From DATBLE01 sp046732255 (lineage in GTDB: Bacteria > Actinomycetota > Thermoleophilia > Gaiellales > Gaiellaceae), in NCBI GenBank assembly GCA_046732255.1, contig JBKPMR010000051.1, forward strand, positions 23,151 to 87,150: a DNA stretch of 64,000 bases. Reading direction: 5' to 3'. This document shows positions 34,236-42,091 of the stretch, piece after piece. Under the pieces are notes generated by a model, which saw only the letters and a program-made list of their open reading frames with translations, was not told where the DNA came from and ran no database searches. Position 1 is the stretch's first letter, and each line of letters opens with the position of its first letter. A program made the translations under genes and the position numbers.

Positions 34236-35441
34236 CTACGTGCGGTTTGCCGGCGAGACTGCTGGTGCGGGAACGACGTTCGCCTTACCCTCCCGTTCGC
34301 CCAGAAGTGTTCTCCCGACCTCGACGGCGACCAGCACGAGCAGGGCCAGCAGGACGAGATTTCGCACCACCAGCACCCAGGTCAGCCGCTCGAGCCGGAT
34401 GATTTCGTCGTACCGGAACTGGAAGTAGACCTGTGTCAGGACCAGGGCGGCGAGGAACAGTCCGGCTGCGGGTAGGCGGATGCGACCCGAAAGGAGCGGG
34501 ACCAGGGGGACGAGCCAGATCAGGTACTGCGGGGAGAGGACTTTCCCGAGGACGAGGTAGGCGAGCACCGCGAGCACGCAGGCGTCGACCAGTTGCTGCC
34601 GCGTACGACGGCTACGCGCGAACGCGAGGTAGAGGCCGCCCAGCAATGCGATCTCGGTCAGGGAGGTCAGCACGGCGAGGCCGTTCGCGAGCGACCCCGC
34701 GAAGTTGTGCGAGCCCGAGCCTGCCACGACCCGTGGGCTGTATGCGCCGATCCCGTGCGCGACGAGGAGCGCGGTCGCGCCCAGGCTCTCGATCTGAAGC
34801 GGCCGCCTGAACTGCACGAAGAGGCTGTCGCCGACGCCGCCCGGCGCGATTGCGGCGAAGGGCAGGACGATCACCGCGAGGACGACGACGAAGCAGGCCG
34901 CGGCGATCAGCGCGTGGCGGACGCTTCGTGTGCGCCACGCCTGGGCGAGCGTGAGCGGTACCAAGACCACGGGGTACACCTTCGCGCCTGTGGCGGCTGC
35001 GAGGACGCCGTGGCCGATCCGGTTACGGCCGGCGACGATCGCCGCCAGGGCGGCAGCAGTGAGCAGCGCCGGCCACCAGTCGTATCGGGTGAACGTGACG
35101 TAACCGAGCGCCAGCGGAGCGATGCCGACGAGCACGGCACCTGTAATCAGGCGACGTCGGTCCGCTCCGAGAAGCCCGAGCGTAATCGCAACGAAGAGCA
35201 CCGTGGCACCCGCCAGTGTCCACTGGAGGTACTTCGAGTGCTGAGAGAACTCGTGCTCGGGGCCGAGCGTGGGAACGGCGAACGCCGGCAAGGCGCCCGG
35301 CGGGTACTCGACGTAGAAGTCGCGGTACGGGAGCTTCCCGGAGACGATCCGTTCCCCGTAGGTCTGGTAGACGGCCGTGTCGCCACCCCGGTGGATATCG
35401 AAGAGGTGAACGTTCGGGAGTGCCGATGCTCCGACCAGCAC
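34236..35441 (-). CDS. Polytopic membrane glycosyltransferase, GT87/DUF2029-like
   Basis: At least 401 residues with ten or more hydrophobic segments. N-terminal extracytoplasmic segment GGDTAVYQTYGERIVSGKLPYRDFYVEYPPG and later TGAKVYPVVLVPLTLAQAW and LSPQYLIWLVPLVPLL are typical of GT-C polyprenyl-phosphate-mannose-dependent mannosyltransferases (GT87). The GTG at 35441 cuts the first membrane helix; the frame stays open upstream (ATLVGLAVLVGAS) to a CTG or ATT near 35515, so the true start is probably upstream and non-canonical. First gene of islet 1. The 133 bp between it and tRNA-Lys hold nothing recognisable. Confidence 0.75.
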   Translation of the reverse strand: MLVGASALPNVHLFDIHRGGDTAVYQTYGERIVSGKLPYRDFYVEYPPGALPAFAVPTLGPEHEFSQHSKYLQWTLAGATVLFVAITLGLLGADRRRLITGAVLVGIAPLALGYVTFTRYDWWPALLTAAALAAIVAGRNRIGHGVLAAATGAKVYPVVLVPLTLAQAWRTRSVRHALIAAACFVVVLAVIVLPFAAIAPGGVGDSLFVQFRRPLQIESLGATALLVAHGIGAYSPRVVAGSGSHNFAGSLANGLAVLTSLTEIALLGGLYLAFARSRRTRQQLVDACVLAVLAYLVLGKVLSPQYLIWLVPLVPLLSGRIRLPAAGLFLAALVLTQVYFQFRYDEIIRLERLTWVLVVRNLVLLALLVLVAVEVGRTLLGEREGKANVVPAPAVSPANRT

Positions 35442-35535
35442 GGCGAGACCAACTAGAGTCGCGATCGCGACGTCGCGTCCTCGGACCGAGCGCCAGCCTG
35501 ATCCAGGCTCCTTCAGGGCAATATGCTACGCCGCC

Positions 35536-36819
35536 GTGACCCGCAGCGTGAGCCGGTCGGACGTCGTTGTTGGAGCGCTCGTCGTCGTTTCGATCGCCAT
35601 TCCGCTCGCTGCGCTGGCCGCGTCGGGGCACGCGTTGCCCGACATGCCACGGTTCCGATACGAGGGTCTCACCGGCGACGCGTCCGGCTACTACGCCGCG
35701 TCGCGTCAGCTCATGTCGAAGGCGACATCGGCAGGAGGCGCGGTGCTGGTGGCGCTGGTCTGCGTGTTGGCGGTGCTGATCGCAGCGGTTCGGCGGCGGC
35801 AACTGGCCGCGCACTGGGCTCTCGTCGCCGGGTTCGTCGCGCTCAGCGTTGCGCTGGCGATCATTGTCGCGCGCATGTCCGCGCCGGGGGCAGCCGTGAT
35901 CGGATGGTCGCTGGTCTGGGCCGTCCCCCTGGCTCCGCTGCGCGCGGTGGGGGCTCTTCGGGAGCATCCGGCGTTCGAAGTCTCCGTCGTGCTCTCACTC
36001 GCCGCGATCGCAGGCACCGTCGCCTGCACGGCGGTGATCGGTCAGGCGGCGACGACCAAACGCTGGCTCGGGGTCGGGGCAGCCGCCCTCTGCGCCTTCT
36101 GGCCGCTGTTCGTCCGACCCGTGGCCGGCCCGAAGGCGTGGGAGAACGGAAGTTGGCACGTCCTCGTCGGCCTGGCGGCCTATACCGAGCCCGTCTCGAC
36201 CTTCCTCGTCGCGGCCGCTCTGGCGCTCATTCTCGCCGCCGTTCCCACCCCGCTTCGGCTGACGATTGCCGGGATCGCGCTGAGCCTGGCGACGCTCGTG
36301 AAGATGACCAACGGTCTGCTCGCCGCCGTGATCACTCTCGTCTGTCTCGCCTACTTCGGCTGGCGCAAGTCCGCGCCGCTCGTCGCCGGAGGGCTCGTGT
36401 TCCTGCCCGTCCTGTTCGCGTACTGGCCGCTCGGCTACCCCGAGATCAAGGGGCCGACGGCCGAGAAGCCGGCGTTCGTCTCGTCGGTCCATGCCGCCGC
36501 GCACAACTGGCTCGACTCGCTCGTCTTCTCGCCGCGGACGCTGGCCGTACTCGTCCCGCTGGCGGTCCTCGGCACGTACTTCATCCGCTCGAGACTTGCA
36601 CTCTGGCTGCTCGTCCTGCCGGTGCTGGTCAACGCGGTGTTCTACACGGCCTACGCGCACACGGCGGAGCATCCGCGTTTCCTATACGTCAGTCTTCCGG
36701 CCGTCTTCGTTCTGTGGACCGCAGGCGCGAGCGGCATCGTCCTTTCCGTCACGGGATGGCTTCGAGCGGCCCGCCGCTCCGAGACGCAGACAGCAACGGC
36801 CAGGCCCGCCCGCCGCTAG
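35536..36819 (+). CDS. Polytopic membrane protein, putative GT-C fold glycosyltransferase
   Basis: 427 residues from a GTG start with about ten membrane segments. The loop after the first helix (LPDMPRFRYEGLTGDASGYYAASRQLM) contains an Asp-rich stretch in the position of the GT-C catalytic loop, and later segments include LSLATLVKMTNGLLAAVITL. This suggests a glycosyltransferase/PMT-like protein, but no family was securely identified. It is divergent from the GT87-like gene across ~94 bp. Confidence 0.6.
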   Translation: MTRSVSRSDVVVGALVVVSIAIPLAALAASGHALPDMPRFRYEGLTGDASGYYAASRQLMSKATSAGGAVLVALVCVLAVLIAAVRRRQLAAHWALVAGFVALSVALAIIVARMSAPGAAVIGWSLVWAVPLAPLRAVGALREHPAFEVSVVLSLAAIAGTVACTAVIGQAATTKRWLGVGAAALCAFWPLFVRPVAGPKAWENGSWHVLVGLAAYTEPVSTFLVAAALALILAAVPTPLRLTIAGIALSLATLVKMTNGLLAAVITLVCLAYFGWRKSAPLVAGGLVFLPVLFAYWPLGYPEIKGPTAEKPAFVSSVHAAAHNWLDSLVFSPRTLAVLVPLAVLGTYFIRSRLALWLLVLPVLVNAVFYTAYAHTAEHPRFLYVSLPAVFVLWTAGASGIVLSVTGWLRAARRSETQTATARPARR

Positions 36820-37110
36820 CGATCCGGCCGGCGGTCCTTCGAGGTTCCTTTTGAACCCGGGCGGGGCGTTTGCGAGGACCGTCGGGTGGTGCTGAAAGAG
36901 CGCCGCCAGGGTCTGTCGGAGACGTTCTCGGGGTGTCGTCGACCAGCGGTTCCACCCCGACCAGGCGACGCTCGACGGCCGGTGAGCCCAGGGTGGGCAA
37001 CATGGGGGCAACACAACCCACGAGATCGGCCGAAACTCGGAGTGGCCGGAATGCCTCAAATCGGCTTGAAACCCAGCTCCACCGAGACCAGCCGAGGCTC
37101 AGCGCGGCTT

Positions 37111-37153
37111 CTCTTAATCCCAAGGTCGAAGGTTCGAATCCTTCACGGCCCAT
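37111..37153 (+). other. tRNA-Lys 3'-half fragment, attachment-site copy 1
   Basis: 43 nt identical to 34061-34103, from the anticodon loop to one base past the discriminator. It sits in a gene-free stretch 36820-37230. In that stretch an open segment 36986-37069 encodes GGQHGGNTTHEIGRNSEWPE and then stops; I see nothing else coding. The 5' half of the tRNA is absent, so this is an att-type scar rather than a gene. Confidence 0.85.
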
Positions 37154-37230
37154 GCCGGAGTACGCTCGCGCCGGCGGCGGCGCGACCAGAAGCTCGCGCC
37201 GCTCGCCCCTTCCGCCGATGACCGGTGGAG

Positions 37231-37749
37231 TTACCCTTTGCGCTCCTTCTGCAGCTCCCGGAGCTGGTCGCTGAGTTCGCTGACCTGCTTCGTCAGACCG
37301 GCGACGGCCGCGATGACCTGCTCGATTCGCGGATCGGGAACTGCTCGTGGATCGAAGACACCGTCGACTTCGATCTTCTCGACCTTGATGTCCTTGAGCT
37401 CGGGCTTCTCGTGCTTTTCGTTCTTCTCGAGCTTCTCGTTCTTCTCGAACTTCTCGTTCTTTTCGAACTTCTCCGGCTTCTCGGGCTTCTCGACCTTCTC
37501 CTCCTTGATCTCCTTCAGCCAATCCTTGGCGACTTCCGGGAAGTCCTTGTCGAAGAAGTCCTTCAAAGACGTCTTGCCGACCTCGAAATTCGGGTTCTTG
37601 CTGGCGACGAAGCCGACGATCGCCGAAAGGTCGCGCACCTTCAGCTCGGTTAGCGGCGTGTCGAGGTTGATCTTGACCTCGGGCCGGTCCTCCTTCGGGA
37701 CGAAGGGCTCCTTCGATCTGTCCGCTCGTCTGCCTCTGCTTGCGGCCAT
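37231..37749 (-). CDS. Small protein with Glu-Lys repeat tract, in ATP-grasp operon
   Basis: 172 residues, no recognised family. Basic N-terminus (AASRGRRADRSK); a conserved-looking globular or helical part (INLDTPLTELKVRDLSAIVGF, residues ~27-47, and SLKDFFDKDFPEVAKDWLKE, 61-80); a repeat tract (~85-116) built on E-K-x units such as EKFEKNEKFEKNEKLEKNEK; then an Asp/Pro hinge (DGVFDPRAVPDPR) and a coiled-coil-like C-terminus (VAGLTKQVSELSDQLRELQKE). It starts 42 bp after the ATP-grasp stop on the same strand. Candidate substrate, carrier or scaffold of the ligase (inference). Confidence 0.75.
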   Translation of the reverse strand: MAASRGRRADRSKEPFVPKEDRPEVKINLDTPLTELKVRDLSAIVGFVASKNPNFEVGKTSLKDFFDKDFPEVAKDWLKEIKEEKVEKPEKPEKFEKNEKFEKNEKLEKNEKHEKPELKDIKVEKIEVDGVFDPRAVPDPRIEQVIAAVAGLTKQVSELSDQLRELQKERKG

Positions 37750-37791
37750 GTCTCCTCCGTTCGTGTCGATTCCGGTGACGGGTCGCGGCGC

Positions 37792-38754
37792 TTACTCCAT
37801 AGGCATCACGCTCTCGGGCACACGGGCGCCGGCCCCGTCGTGCAGGAGCTCGGCGAGCGCTGCGCTGATCGGCTGCGTTGCCTGCTGCTCGTAGTAGAGG
37901 AACCCAGGGGACGGGTTCACCTCGAAGCAGTAGTAGTCGCCGGCTGGCGTCTGCTTGAGGTCGATGCCGGTCAGCAACAAATCCAGCTCGCGCGCTAGGC
38001 GAAGGCATGATTCTTCGACCGCCGCGGGCACAGTGGTCGGCTCCATGACCACGCCGTGGCCGTCGCGCTCCGCGTAGCGGTAGTCGACGGCGTCGGAGTG
38101 CACGCGACATGCGAACACGCGATCACCCACGGTGTGCACTCGTACGTTCTCGCCCGGGACGAACTCCTGGACTTGAGTAGGAGCATGCCGAACCAGCGGG
38201 AGACGCTCCAGGTGCTGCCGGGTCACGCGGCGCACGATCGAGCGGACGCCACTGACGGACTTGTAGACGACCTCGCCTGCGCAGTCGTCGTAGAAGCGAC
38301 GAACCTCGTTCGGATCAGAGCTGATCAACGTGCGCGGTGTCCGGAGACCGCACTGGCGTACCAGGAGCGCCTGGTAGGCCTTGCTGCTGTTCGACATCCC
38401 ACCCGCCAGCCGGTTGACCACGGGGCACGGCATGTCCTCGAACAGCGCCATCAGCCCGCTGTCGTACTCGAAGTACATTGCCGGGGCGAGTGGCGGCTCG
38501 ACGTCGGCAGGCGGCATCCGACCCTCGGCGCCGAGGTAGCGGACGTAGACGCCGCTGAGTTCTTCGAGATCCAGCCTCCAGTCGTGGCCCCTGATGTATC
38601 CGCGCGGGTGCGAGTCCTCCCAGCGCCAGTTCACATCGAAACCGCTCGGATAGAAGCCCAAGTCGAGCAGGCGGTACGGATAACCGCAGTCGTCCAACCG
38701 GGCACAGACGAGCTCGGTGACCCGATCAGCCAGGCCGCCGACGACCAGGATCAC
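37792..38754 (-). CDS. ATP-grasp ligase, RimK/graspetide-maturase type
   Basis: 320 residues from GTG 38754, overlapping the upstream stop as GTGA. A pre-ATP-grasp domain (1-105) has a YVRYLG segment where graspetide ligases show WYRR. The ATP-grasp core follows: PCPVVNR (109-115), Lys125 in SNSSKAYQ, Lys165 in VVYKSVSGVRS, VQEFVPGENVRVHTVG (Glu197), GIDLKQTPAGDYYCFEVNPSPGF with Asp265, Glu278 and Asn280 as metal ligands. All ATP/Mg residues look intact, so it should form amide or ester bonds by carboxylate activation. Substrate unknown; the Glu/Lys-rich neighbour is a candidate. Confidence 0.85.
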   Translation of the reverse strand: MILVVGGLADRVTELVCARLDDCGYPYRLLDLGFYPSGFDVNWRWEDSHPRGYIRGHDWRLDLEELSGVYVRYLGAEGRMPPADVEPPLAPAMYFEYDSGLMALFEDMPCPVVNRLAGGMSNSSKAYQALLVRQCGLRTPRTLISSDPNEVRRFYDDCAGEVVYKSVSGVRSIVRRVTRQHLERLPLVRHAPTQVQEFVPGENVRVHTVGDRVFACRVHSDAVDYRYAERDGHGVVMEPTTVPAAVEESCLRLARELDLLLTGIDLKQTPAGDYYCFEVNPSPGFLYYEQQATQPISAALAELLHDGAGARVPESVMPME

Positions 38755-39641
38755 GACGAGCTCCGAGCTGGCACCGGAGCCGTGAGCAGTTGCACGAGCC
38801 CGGCAACGATCTCCTCGCGGGCGGCACCGCCGAAGCGTTCTAGCCGCGGACGTGTCTCGACTGTGACGACGCAGAGTCCGGTCCGAGTGGGCGCGAGGCC
38901 GACCTCGACGAACGCCAATCCTGCCGCCTGCGCGAATGCACACAGAGACGGCTCGAGCCCACTCTCCTCCTGAGAGGGCGGGCGGTTCCAGACGACGCGG
39001 TCCCCAATGACGCACACCAGCCTCGTGTCGCCGTGTGGAGCCGACAGGCTGACGGGCGTGACCCGCTGCAGCGCGGCGAGACCGCCCCAATCGTCGGCGC
39101 TCGCAACGAGATAGCGCACTCCGCTCGTGAGCGGCCCGTAGACGGCGCCGCCCGCGCCGTCTGCCGCCACCCGTTCGCCGAAGGCGCGCGCCTCGTCTTC
39201 CACGCTCGTCACTAAGGTCTCCAGCGTCGGGAGCCCCGACCGCTGGAGCAGCCCGTGCCACGACAGCAGCGGAGCCTGTGGCCGGTACCAGACCGCCGGT
39301 GGATACCGATTGACAACCGGGCAGGGCAGGCTCCACAACCACCCCAGCAGCGCCGCGTGTGTCTCGGCGTGCACATATGACAGATCGTCGGGATGCCAGC
39401 CGTCTGGATCGATGCGTCCGGTGTCCAGCACCAAAACCCCGGTGATCTCATCGTCGCGGACTCCCGTCTGCCCATCGCACGCGAGGAAGCTCACTGTCTG
39501 ATCGCTGTCCAGCCACCAGGAGAAGCGCGACGGCTCGCTCAGCGGATTCGCGACGACGTGCGTCGCGTCGCCCCGCTCCGAGAGCACCTCATGCACACTC
39601 CGACAGCAGAGGTCGTCGGTATCGCCGAGAAGCAGGTACAA
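38751..39641 (-). CDS. Degenerate ATP-grasp-like partner protein
   Basis: 296 residues. It aligns by eye with the ligase encoded downstream: the shared PCPVVNR (106-112), GLPTLETLVTSVEDEARAF against GLRTPRTLISSDPNEVRRF, VYGPLTSGVRYLVAS against VYKSVSGVRSIVRR, and VIGDRVVWNR against TVGDRVFACR. The catalytic residues are gone: the Lys165 position is Gly, the hinge Glu is missing and Glu-x-Asn is replaced by VETRPRLERF. So it is a paralogue without ATP-grasp chemistry, perhaps a recognition or regulatory subunit. It is first in the three-gene operon and coupled to the ligase. Confidence 0.75.
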   Translation of the reverse strand: MYLLLGDTDDLCCRSVHEVLSERGDATHVVANPLSEPSRFSWWLDSDQTVSFLACDGQTGVRDDEITGVLVLDTGRIDPDGWHPDDLSYVHAETHAALLGWLWSLPCPVVNRYPPAVWYRPQAPLLSWHGLLQRSGLPTLETLVTSVEDEARAFGERVAADGAGGAVYGPLTSGVRYLVASADDWGGLAALQRVTPVSLSAPHGDTRLVCVIGDRVVWNRPPSQEESGLEPSLCAFAQAAGLAFVEVGLAPTRTGLCVVTVETRPRLERFGGAAREEIVAGLVQLLTAPVPARSSS

Positions 39642-39878
39642 GGCTCGCTCCGTACCAGCCGGGCGTCACGCCGGCGTCACCGGCACGTCACCGTCTGCGT
39701 CTGCAAGCAAGGCGCAACGGGTGGCGAACGAATACCGCCCGTCGCAAATGAGGCTGCGCGAGGGGCAACTCGGGGGCAACACAACCGACCGAGACAGACC
39801 GAGATCCCGGCGCGCCGATCCCTTCCGAAGCCGCATGAATCCAGCTCAGCCGAACTCGGCCGAGACTACCGGCCACTT

Positions 39879-39914
39879 CTCTTAATCCCAAGGTCGAAGG
39901 TTCGAATCCTTCAC
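39879..39914 (+). other. tRNA-Lys 3'-half fragment, attachment-site copy 2
   Basis: 36 nt identical to the tRNA from its anticodon loop; the following bases differ (CTGCCC instead of CGGCCC). It lies in the 391-bp gene-free stretch 39642-40032. Upstream, an open frame reading VANEYRPSQMRLREGQLGGN then TTDRD ends at a TAA inside this repeat (39883-39885), comparable to the GQHGGNTT segment before copy 1. The rest of the stretch shows nothing recognisable. Confidence 0.8.
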
Positions 39915-40032
39915 TGCCCGAACGTTTCATGGCGGGACTCGTCTGTTTCAACGCCAAGCGTGCCGAGCTCGCGCTTCGAGTCCGGTCGCGCCCGCAAGGA
40001 TCTGGTGCCGCCGTTCGCAGTAGGGTTGCCGC

Positions 40033-40425
40033 ATGACGGTCCAGGAGTGGGTGGACGCGTACGCGCAGGCCTGGCGCGACCGTGATGCGGACGCTGCGGC
40101 GTCGCTCTTCACGGACGACTGCCTCTACCGCGACCACCCGCTCCAGGAGCCTCACCGTGGCGCCGACGGCGTTCGCTCCTACTGGGCGAACGTCACCTCG
40201 ACGCAGGACCGCGTCGACGTGAGGATGGGCAGGCCGGTCGAGTCGTCGGATGGGTGCAGGGCGGCCGTCGAGTTCTGGGTGAGGATGCTGAACGGCGGCG
40301 CCGAGGTGACGTTGATCGGGATTCTGTTCCTCCGCTTCGCCGACGACGGGCGCTGCCGGGAGCTGCGCGAGACGTGGCTCTTCGAGCCCGGCGATCATCC
40401 GCCGCACGACGGCTGGGGCGCCTGA
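40033..40425 (+). CDS. SnoaL-like/NTF2-like protein
   Basis: 130 residues from ATG. It opens VQEWVDAYAQAWRDRDADAAASLFTDDCLYRDHPL, the standard SnoaL-like helix-strand start, followed by GADGVRSYWANVT and strands ending FLRFADDGRCRELRETWLF. The NTF2-like cone fold hosts isomerases, cyclases and ligand-binding proteins; no catalytic set can be assigned. It stands alone just outside the islets. Confidence 0.85.
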   Translation: MTVQEWVDAYAQAWRDRDADAAASLFTDDCLYRDHPLQEPHRGADGVRSYWANVTSTQDRVDVRMGRPVESSDGCRAAVEFWVRMLNGGAEVTLIGILFLRFADDGRCRELRETWLFEPGDHPPHDGWGA

Positions 40426-40499
40426 GCGCGGGACCCGTTCGAGGGATTTCGCCGTGATCTAACCCTTTTGGGGATGTTCGGCCGGCTGCCGTTCGTACC

Positions 40500-42071
40500 G
40501 TGAGATTCGGAATGGATTGCAGCTCACGGATGAACAAACGGTCTGGTCGGCGGCGCGGGCTCGCGGTCGCGCTGTCGCTCGTGGTCTGCTTCTCGCTCTT
40601 CGGGTTCCTGCGCGCCGGTGCGAGTTGGGGTGCCCAGTACGACCCGGCCACAGATGGGAACTCGATGTACAGCACGACGCTGCTCACGGGTGCCCAGGCG
40701 TGGTGGAGTGCCGGCTACACCGGCAGCGGCGTCGACGTCGCGCTGATCGACACCGGTGTCTCCCCGGTCGCCGGGCTGGACGCTCCGGGGAAAGTGCTCA
40801 ACGGCCCTGACCTGTCGCTCGAGTCGCAGGCCCCCAATCTGACCCGGCTCGACACCAACGGGCACGGGACCTTCATGGCTGGGCTGATCGCCGGCCGCGA
40901 CGCGGGGTTGACGGCACTTGCGCCTGCGTCCGTGTACCGGGGAATGGCACCGGACGCCCGCATCGTCTCGGTCAAGGTGGGTACCGCCGACGGCGGCGTG
41001 GACGTCAGCCAGGTGATCGCCGCGATCGACTGGGTCGTCCAGCACCGGAACGACAACGGGCTCAACATCCGGGTGATCAACCTCTCGTACGGCACCAACT
41101 CGACGCAGAGCTCCGACGTCGACCCGCTGTCATACGCCGTCGAGCAGGCGTGGGCGAAGGGCATCGTCGTCGTCGCGGCGGCGGGAAACAGCGGCTATCA
41201 GGTCGGCGGCGGGGCACCGGGGATCGCGGACCCGGCGTACAACCCGTTCGTGATCGCCGTCGGTGCCTCCGACTCGCTGGGCACGCCTGCGCTCCTGGAC
41301 GACACCGTCGCAGACTTCTCGGCGAGTGCGCGCTGCAACCACTGCAAGCGGCCGGACTTCGTTGCGCCCGGCGCGCACCTGCAGGGCCTTCGCGTGCCGA
41401 ACTCGTACATCGACGCGACCAATCCGACGGGTTCGCTCGACGACCGGTACTTCCGAGGCAGCGGCACCAGCGAGGCTGCGGCCATCGCCTCGGGAGCGGT
41501 CGCACTCGTCCTTCAGAAGTACCCGAACTTGACCCCGGACCAGGTCAAGGCGTTCTTCAGGGACAACGCCTTCGACCTCTCGGGACCCGGCGCGCTGGCG
41601 CAGGGAAGCGGCGAGCTGAACCTGACCGCGATGCTGGCGGCGCGCCTGCCCTCGAAGTACACGCAGAAGTTCCACCCCGCGAGCGGAACGGGGTCTCTCG
41701 AGGTGGCGCGTGGTCAGGACCACCTGACGCGCGACGGCGTCGTGCTCAGCGGCGAGCAGGACATCTTCGGCAAGCCGTTCGACGCGGACGAGATGGCGAA
41801 GCTCGAGGCCTCGGCGAGCAGCTGGTCGGGCGGCGACTGGAACGGCAGCACCTGGAGCGGGAACAGCTGGTCGGGCAACAGTTGGTCGGGCACCACCTGG
41901 AGCGGCAACAGCTGGTCTGCATCGAGCTGGTCGGCAAGCAGCTGGAGCGCGAGCAGCTGGTCCGCGTCGAGCTGGTCGGCCAGTAGCTGGAGCGGGAACA
42001 GCTGGTCGGGCAGCACCTGGAGCGGCAACAGCTGGTCGAGCGACTCATGGCTGGGCGCGACCTGGGGATAG
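40500..42071 (+). CDS. Secreted S8 serine protease with C-terminal Trp-Ser pentad repeats
   Basis: 523 residues from a GTG start; an ATG at 40512 and other starts nearby are possible. Signal segment RRRGLAVALSLVVCFSLFGFLRAGA. Catalytic Asp in VALIDTGVSP (~84), His in DTNGHGTFMAGLIAG (~121), Asn in VVAAAGNSGYQ, Ser in GSGTSEAAAIASGAVAL (~322). Residues ~440-523 are about sixteen five-residue units of the form S-x-W-S-x (SWSGNSWSGN, SWSASSWSAS). The tail may bind the wall or a polymer (inference). Its end overlaps nothing; the GGDEF-EAL gene follows 20 bp later. Confidence 0.9.
   Translation: MRFGMDCSSRMNKRSGRRRGLAVALSLVVCFSLFGFLRAGASWGAQYDPATDGNSMYSTTLLTGAQAWWSAGYTGSGVDVALIDTGVSPVAGLDAPGKVLNGPDLSLESQAPNLTRLDTNGHGTFMAGLIAGRDAGLTALAPASVYRGMAPDARIVSVKVGTADGGVDVSQVIAAIDWVVQHRNDNGLNIRVINLSYGTNSTQSSDVDPLSYAVEQAWAKGIVVVAAAGNSGYQVGGGAPGIADPAYNPFVIAVGASDSLGTPALLDDTVADFSASARCNHCKRPDFVAPGAHLQGLRVPNSYIDATNPTGSLDDRYFRGSGTSEAAAIASGAVALVLQKYPNLTPDQVKAFFRDNAFDLSGPGALAQGSGELNLTAMLAARLPSKYTQKFHPASGTGSLEVARGQDHLTRDGVVLSGEQDIFGKPFDADEMAKLEASASSWSGGDWNGSTWSGNSWSGNSWSGTTWSGNSWSASSWSASSWSASSWSASSWSASSWSGNSWSGSTWSGNSWSSDSWLGATWG
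41815..42070 (+). repeat. 15-bp tandem repeats encoding the Trp-Ser tail
   Basis: Tandem 15-bp units with consensus near AGCTGGTCGGGCAAC, alternating GGC AAC/GCG AGC in the variable codons. Runs of near-identical units (AGCTGGTCGGCAAGC / AGCTGGAGCGCGAGC) suggest expansion by slippage or unequal recombination. The unit length keeps the reading frame. Confidence 0.8.
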
Positions 42072-42091
42072 CTTCCAGCCCGACGACCACG

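Larger units (their letters stand above)
34061..39914. mobile_element. Two tandem tRNA-Lys-associated islets bounded by tRNA 3'-half repeats
   Basis: The 43 nt from 34061 to 34103 (tRNA 3' half plus one base) recur exactly at 37111-37153, and the first 36 nt recur at 39879-39914. This gives islet 1 (34104-37110, two membrane-protein genes) and islet 2 (37154-39878, ATP-grasp operon). Both downstream copies are preceded about 110 bp upstream by GGGGGCAACACAACC, readable as a GQxGGNTT protein tail such as ends some actinobacterial tyrosine integrases. No intact integrase is present. Integration followed by loss of the recombinase genes is the simplest reading (inference). Confidence 0.6.

Noticed and set aside
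36985..37160. Short minus-strand frames containing GREGFEPSTLGLRE
   Set aside because: This peptide is the well-known artefact of translating the antisense of a tRNA 3' end; here it comes from the tRNA-Lys fragment.
37400..37520. Possible CRISPR array
   Set aside because: The repeats are short, contiguous and in frame with a protein, with no spacers; they encode a Glu-Lys tract. No CRISPR array was found in the window.
39955..39995. Another tRNA-like fragment (TTCGAGTCCGGTCGCGCCCG)
   Set aside because: It resembles a tRNA T-loop and acceptor end, but no matching tRNA is in the window and no stem could be completed.
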